Assembly: GCA_905236255.1 (NCBI GenBank)
Contig: CAJOPK010000190.1
Coordinates: forward strand, 1 to 8,102
Length of the DNA: 8,102 nt
Source of the DNA: an uncultured Selenomonadaceae bacterium
Lineage (GTDB): Bacteria > Bacillota > Negativicutes > Selenomonadales > Selenomonadaceae
Reading direction: 5' to 3'
Of this stretch, positions 6,446-8,102 are shown one piece after another (position 1 is the first letter of the stretch; every line of letters begins with the position of its first letter). Under the pieces are notes generated by a model. That model saw nothing but the letters and a program-made list of their open reading frames with translations, was not told where the DNA came from and did not search any database. A program made the translations under genes and the position numbers.

Positions 6446-7552
6446 TTACGCCTTCAAATTACCCCGCCGGTATTCTTTCAGCAAATTTTCCGTTTCAACG
6501 ATACGACTTTCCAAAGTCCTGAAATTTATATTCAACAAATTGACGGCACTGCAGAGCAGGGGAATAAGCACATCATGCTCCCCGATTTCCTTTTTAAATT
6601 CCGTCCTTATGATTTCGTAAAATTCCGGTGCACTTATATCGTGTTCGACGGTACATAAAATTCTCATCGGGTGCAGAGCGTTCCGCAAGACGAAAAGCAA
6701 AATGTCGTAGCGGTGAACGGGATTTTCTTTGAAAAAAGGTATTTCGCCGAGAATTTTGTCAATCAGCGGAGCACCGACCATAAACGATTCAAACCACTTT
6801 CTTATCATTTTATTCGGATCCGTCCGGCGGTTTGTCATCGAATCGTCCCGCCTTCTGTAAACATAACCGGTCGTTGCCTTTGAAACAAGTCTTTTCGCGT
6901 TCAAAATAATTTGCAAAGTCCAGAGCATATCTTCGGTTATGAGTATCGGCGGAAATTTTATTTCGTTCGTTATCAGAAAGTCGCGGCGAACAAATTTAAT
7001 CCACGGAGTCCACCAATACCGGAAATTTTTCAAATCGTCGATTCTTTTCGGCATATCGTCCGCGACAAGAAAAGTTTGTTCGTTCTGCCGCAATTCGTCA
7101 TATTTCGGCATGGCATTTTTTATTTCGTCGGAATTTATCATGCCTTTTCCGTCAAGTTTGCAACTCAAATAATTCCTGCAGTAAATCACGTCGGCATCAA
7201 ATTTTTTTGCCGTTGAGTAAAGGTCTGCAAAGGTGTCGGGGAGAGCGGCATCGTCGCTGTCCATAAAAAAAACATATTCGCCGCGAGAAACGGCAAGACC
7301 TCTGTTTCGCGGAACGGCTCCGCTGCCGGTATTTGTTTTTGCCGGCAAAAATTCCAATCTTCCGCCGAATCTCGGAATATATTTTTTCACGATTTTCGGC
7401 GAAGTGTCCGAAGATCCGTCGTCCGCGACAATGACTTCAAAACTTTGAAAAGTTTGCGACAAAATACTTTCAAAACATTCTTCCAAATATTTTTCGGCAT
7501 TGTACAGCGGAATTATCACGGAAATTTTCGGTGCGTTTTCTTGAAAAGGCAT
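6446..7552 (-). CDS. Family 2 (GT2) glycosyltransferase
   Basis: The 368-residue protein has a GT-A fold catalytic domain in its first 230 or so residues. It starts with SVIIPLYNAEKYLEECFESI (11-30), then the nucleotide-binding VADDGSSD (42-49), and the metal-binding DXD-type motif DSDD at 98-101 within FFMDSDDAALPD. The pair E207-D208 in ITEDMLW is in the place of the catalytic-base motif of inverting GT2 enzymes, followed by YVYRRRDDSMT (230-240). No membrane segment is obvious, so it is likely a cytoplasmic or membrane-associated enzyme adding sugars to a surface polysaccharide, lipid or protein. Donor and acceptor cannot be read from the sequence. The start ATG follows AAAGGAG by about 10 nt. 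It lies 77 bp after der and may share its transcript; no other sugar gene is visible in the window. Confidence 0.9.
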   Translation of the reverse strand: MPFQENAPKISVIIPLYNAEKYLEECFESILSQTFQSFEVIVADDGSSDTSPKIVKKYIPRFGGRLEFLPAKTNTGSGAVPRNRGLAVSRGEYVFFMDSDDAALPDTFADLYSTAKKFDADVIYCRNYLSCKLDGKGMINSDEIKNAMPKYDELRQNEQTFLVADDMPKRIDDLKNFRYWWTPWIKFVRRDFLITNEIKFPPILITEDMLWTLQIILNAKRLVSKATTGYVYRRRDDSMTNRRTDPNKMIRKWFESFMVGAPLIDKILGEIPFFKENPVHRYDILLFVLRNALHPMRILCTVEHDISAPEFYEIIRTEFKKEIGEHDVLIPLLCSAVNLLNINFRTLESRIVETENLLKEYRRGNLKA

Positions 7553-7592
7553 TTCCGGTTTACTCCTTTTTTTATCAATGCGTCAGGAAAAT

Positions 7593-7606
7593 ACCGGTTC
7601 CCCGGT
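7593..7606 (-). other. Short hairpin with GNRA-type loop after der
   Basis: ACCGG (7593-7597) and CCGGT (7602-7606) pair around a 4-nt loop. On the minus strand the loop reads GGAA, a GNRA tetraloop, and the stem is followed by ATTTTCC. It could be a weak attenuator or an RNA-stability element in the der to glycosyltransferase gap. The stem has only 5 bp and the T run is short, so a true terminator is doubtful. Confidence 0.3.
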
Positions 7607-7631
7607 TCCCTAATTCCCTAATTCCCCGATT
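7600..7631 (-). repeat. 8-bp-period tandem repeat with G-quadruplex pattern on the minus strand
   Basis: Four successive octamers start at 7600, 7608, 7616 and 7624: CCCCGGTT, CCCTAATT, CCCTAATT and CCCCGATT; a fifth degenerate unit (TACCGGTT) may precede them at 7592. On the minus strand, which is the coding strand of the flanking genes, this gives four runs of three or four G residues separated by loops of 5, 5 and 4 nt. That fits the usual pattern for an intramolecular quadruplex. The last unit overlaps the der stop codon (7632-7630), so the element would lie at the very end of der and in the downstream RNA. Confidence 0.7.
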
Positions 7632-8102
7632 AAATATCTTCCTCGTCCCTTTTTCTCACGACAAATTTTATCGGCGTTCCTTCAAAGCCGTAACTTTCAC
7701 GCAGACGATTTTCCAAAAATCTCAAATAAGAAAAATGTACAAGTTCCGGCTCGTTCACGAAAATTATAAATCGCGGCGGGCAAATGTCCGCTTGAGTGAC
7801 GAAAAGGATTTTCAACTGCTTGCCTTTCTTTGACGGCGGCGGATTTATGGCGACGGCATCCCGGACAAGTTCATTTAAAACGCTTGTCTGTATTCTCATT
7901 GATTGCTGTTCCGCGACAAATTTTACAAGTTCCGTCACGCGGTTTACTCTTTGCCCGGTCAAAGCACTTGCATATAAAACCGGAGCATATTGCAAGAATC
8001 CCAATTCCTCCCGGAGCATATCGGTAAATCTGTTTGTGGATCTGTCATGTTTGTCCGGGAAAATATCCCATTTGTTCACGACGATAACGCAACCCTTTCC
8101 GG
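7630..8102 (-). CDS. der: GTPase Der (EngA), C-terminal part, truncated by the window edge
   Basis: Der is a double-domain GTPase needed for maturation of the 50S ribosomal subunit. Only the last 156 residues are visible. They begin within the second GTPase domain: CVIVVNKWD carries the G4 motif NKWD (visible residues 9-12), and YASALTG carries the G5-type SAL (visible 45-47). The remaining part is the KH-like RNA-binding domain that caps the protein, with QTSVLNELVRDAVAINPPPS, FVNEPELVHFSYLRFLENRL and the hallmark YGFEGTPIKFVVRKR near the end. The frame remains open to the window edge, so the gene continues beyond it; the GTG at 8079 is not the start. The tail resembles the Bacillus protein more than the E. 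coli one. The glycosyltransferase gene follows after 77 bp. Confidence 0.95.
   Translation of the reverse strand, partial: GKGCVIVVNKWDIFPDKHDRSTNRFTDMLREELGFLQYAPVLYASALTGQRVNRVTELVKFVAEQQSMRIQTSVLNELVRDAVAINPPPSKKGKQLKILFVTQADICPPRFIIFVNEPELVHFSYLRFLENRLRESYGFEGTPIKFVVRKRDEEDI

Noticed and set aside
6391..6447. Terminator after the glycosyltransferase gene
   Set aside because: Only AT-rich partial palindromes and a 5-bp AATCA/TGATT stem before a T run are seen; too weak to call without folding energies.
1..8102. CRISPR array, insertion sequence, prophage, tRNA or rRNA
   Set aside because: No regularly spaced repeats of suitable length, transposase motifs, terminal inverted repeats, cloverleaf or rRNA-like sequence were recognised.

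Overview
The window is a stretch of ordinary bacterial chromosome, moderately AT-rich, with housekeeping genes packed on the minus strand and one membrane-protein gene converging on them. The GlyQ, GlyS and Der sequences look like those of Bacillota (split alpha/beta glycyl-tRNA synthetase; Der C-terminus close to the Bacillus type). A diderm Bacillota lineage such as the Negativicutes is possible, but that is inference. No phage, transposon, CRISPR array, tRNA or rRNA was seen.

Layout, left to right. Bases 2-109 hold the last 35 codons of an unrecognised plus-strand gene. About 240 bp follow without a clear gene; they contain protein-like scraps in two frames (possibly a decayed gene) and a good sigma-70-type promoter. 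The promoter should drive a small six-helix, histidine-rich membrane protein of the DUF4405/cytochrome b561-like kind (353-1009). A 12-bp perfect inverted repeat with A and T runs (1008-1049) separates it from the minus-strand genes and can terminate transcription from both sides.

Read in their own direction, the minus-strand genes are: the end of der (ribosome-assembly GTPase, truncated by the window edge), a GT2 glycosyltransferase, then a probable promoter, glyQ, glyS (overlapping by 4 bp), a PAS/degenerate-GGDEF/EAL protein, and purE, closed by the shared terminator. glyQ-glyS-EAL-purE can plausibly be one transcript, although the 116-bp gap after glyS could hold another promoter. GlyQ and GlyS form one enzyme. 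PurE acts in purine synthesis and the EAL protein probably degrades c-di-GMP, so the cluster joins unrelated jobs.

The items most worth a second look are an 8-bp-period tandem repeat between der and the glycosyltransferase gene that gives a G-quadruplex-type pattern on the transcribed RNA, the loss of diguanylate cyclase residues beside a complete EAL active site, the lack of room for a T-box leader before glyQS, and the possible gene remnant near the left end. I did not find a convincing undescribed multi-gene system here.
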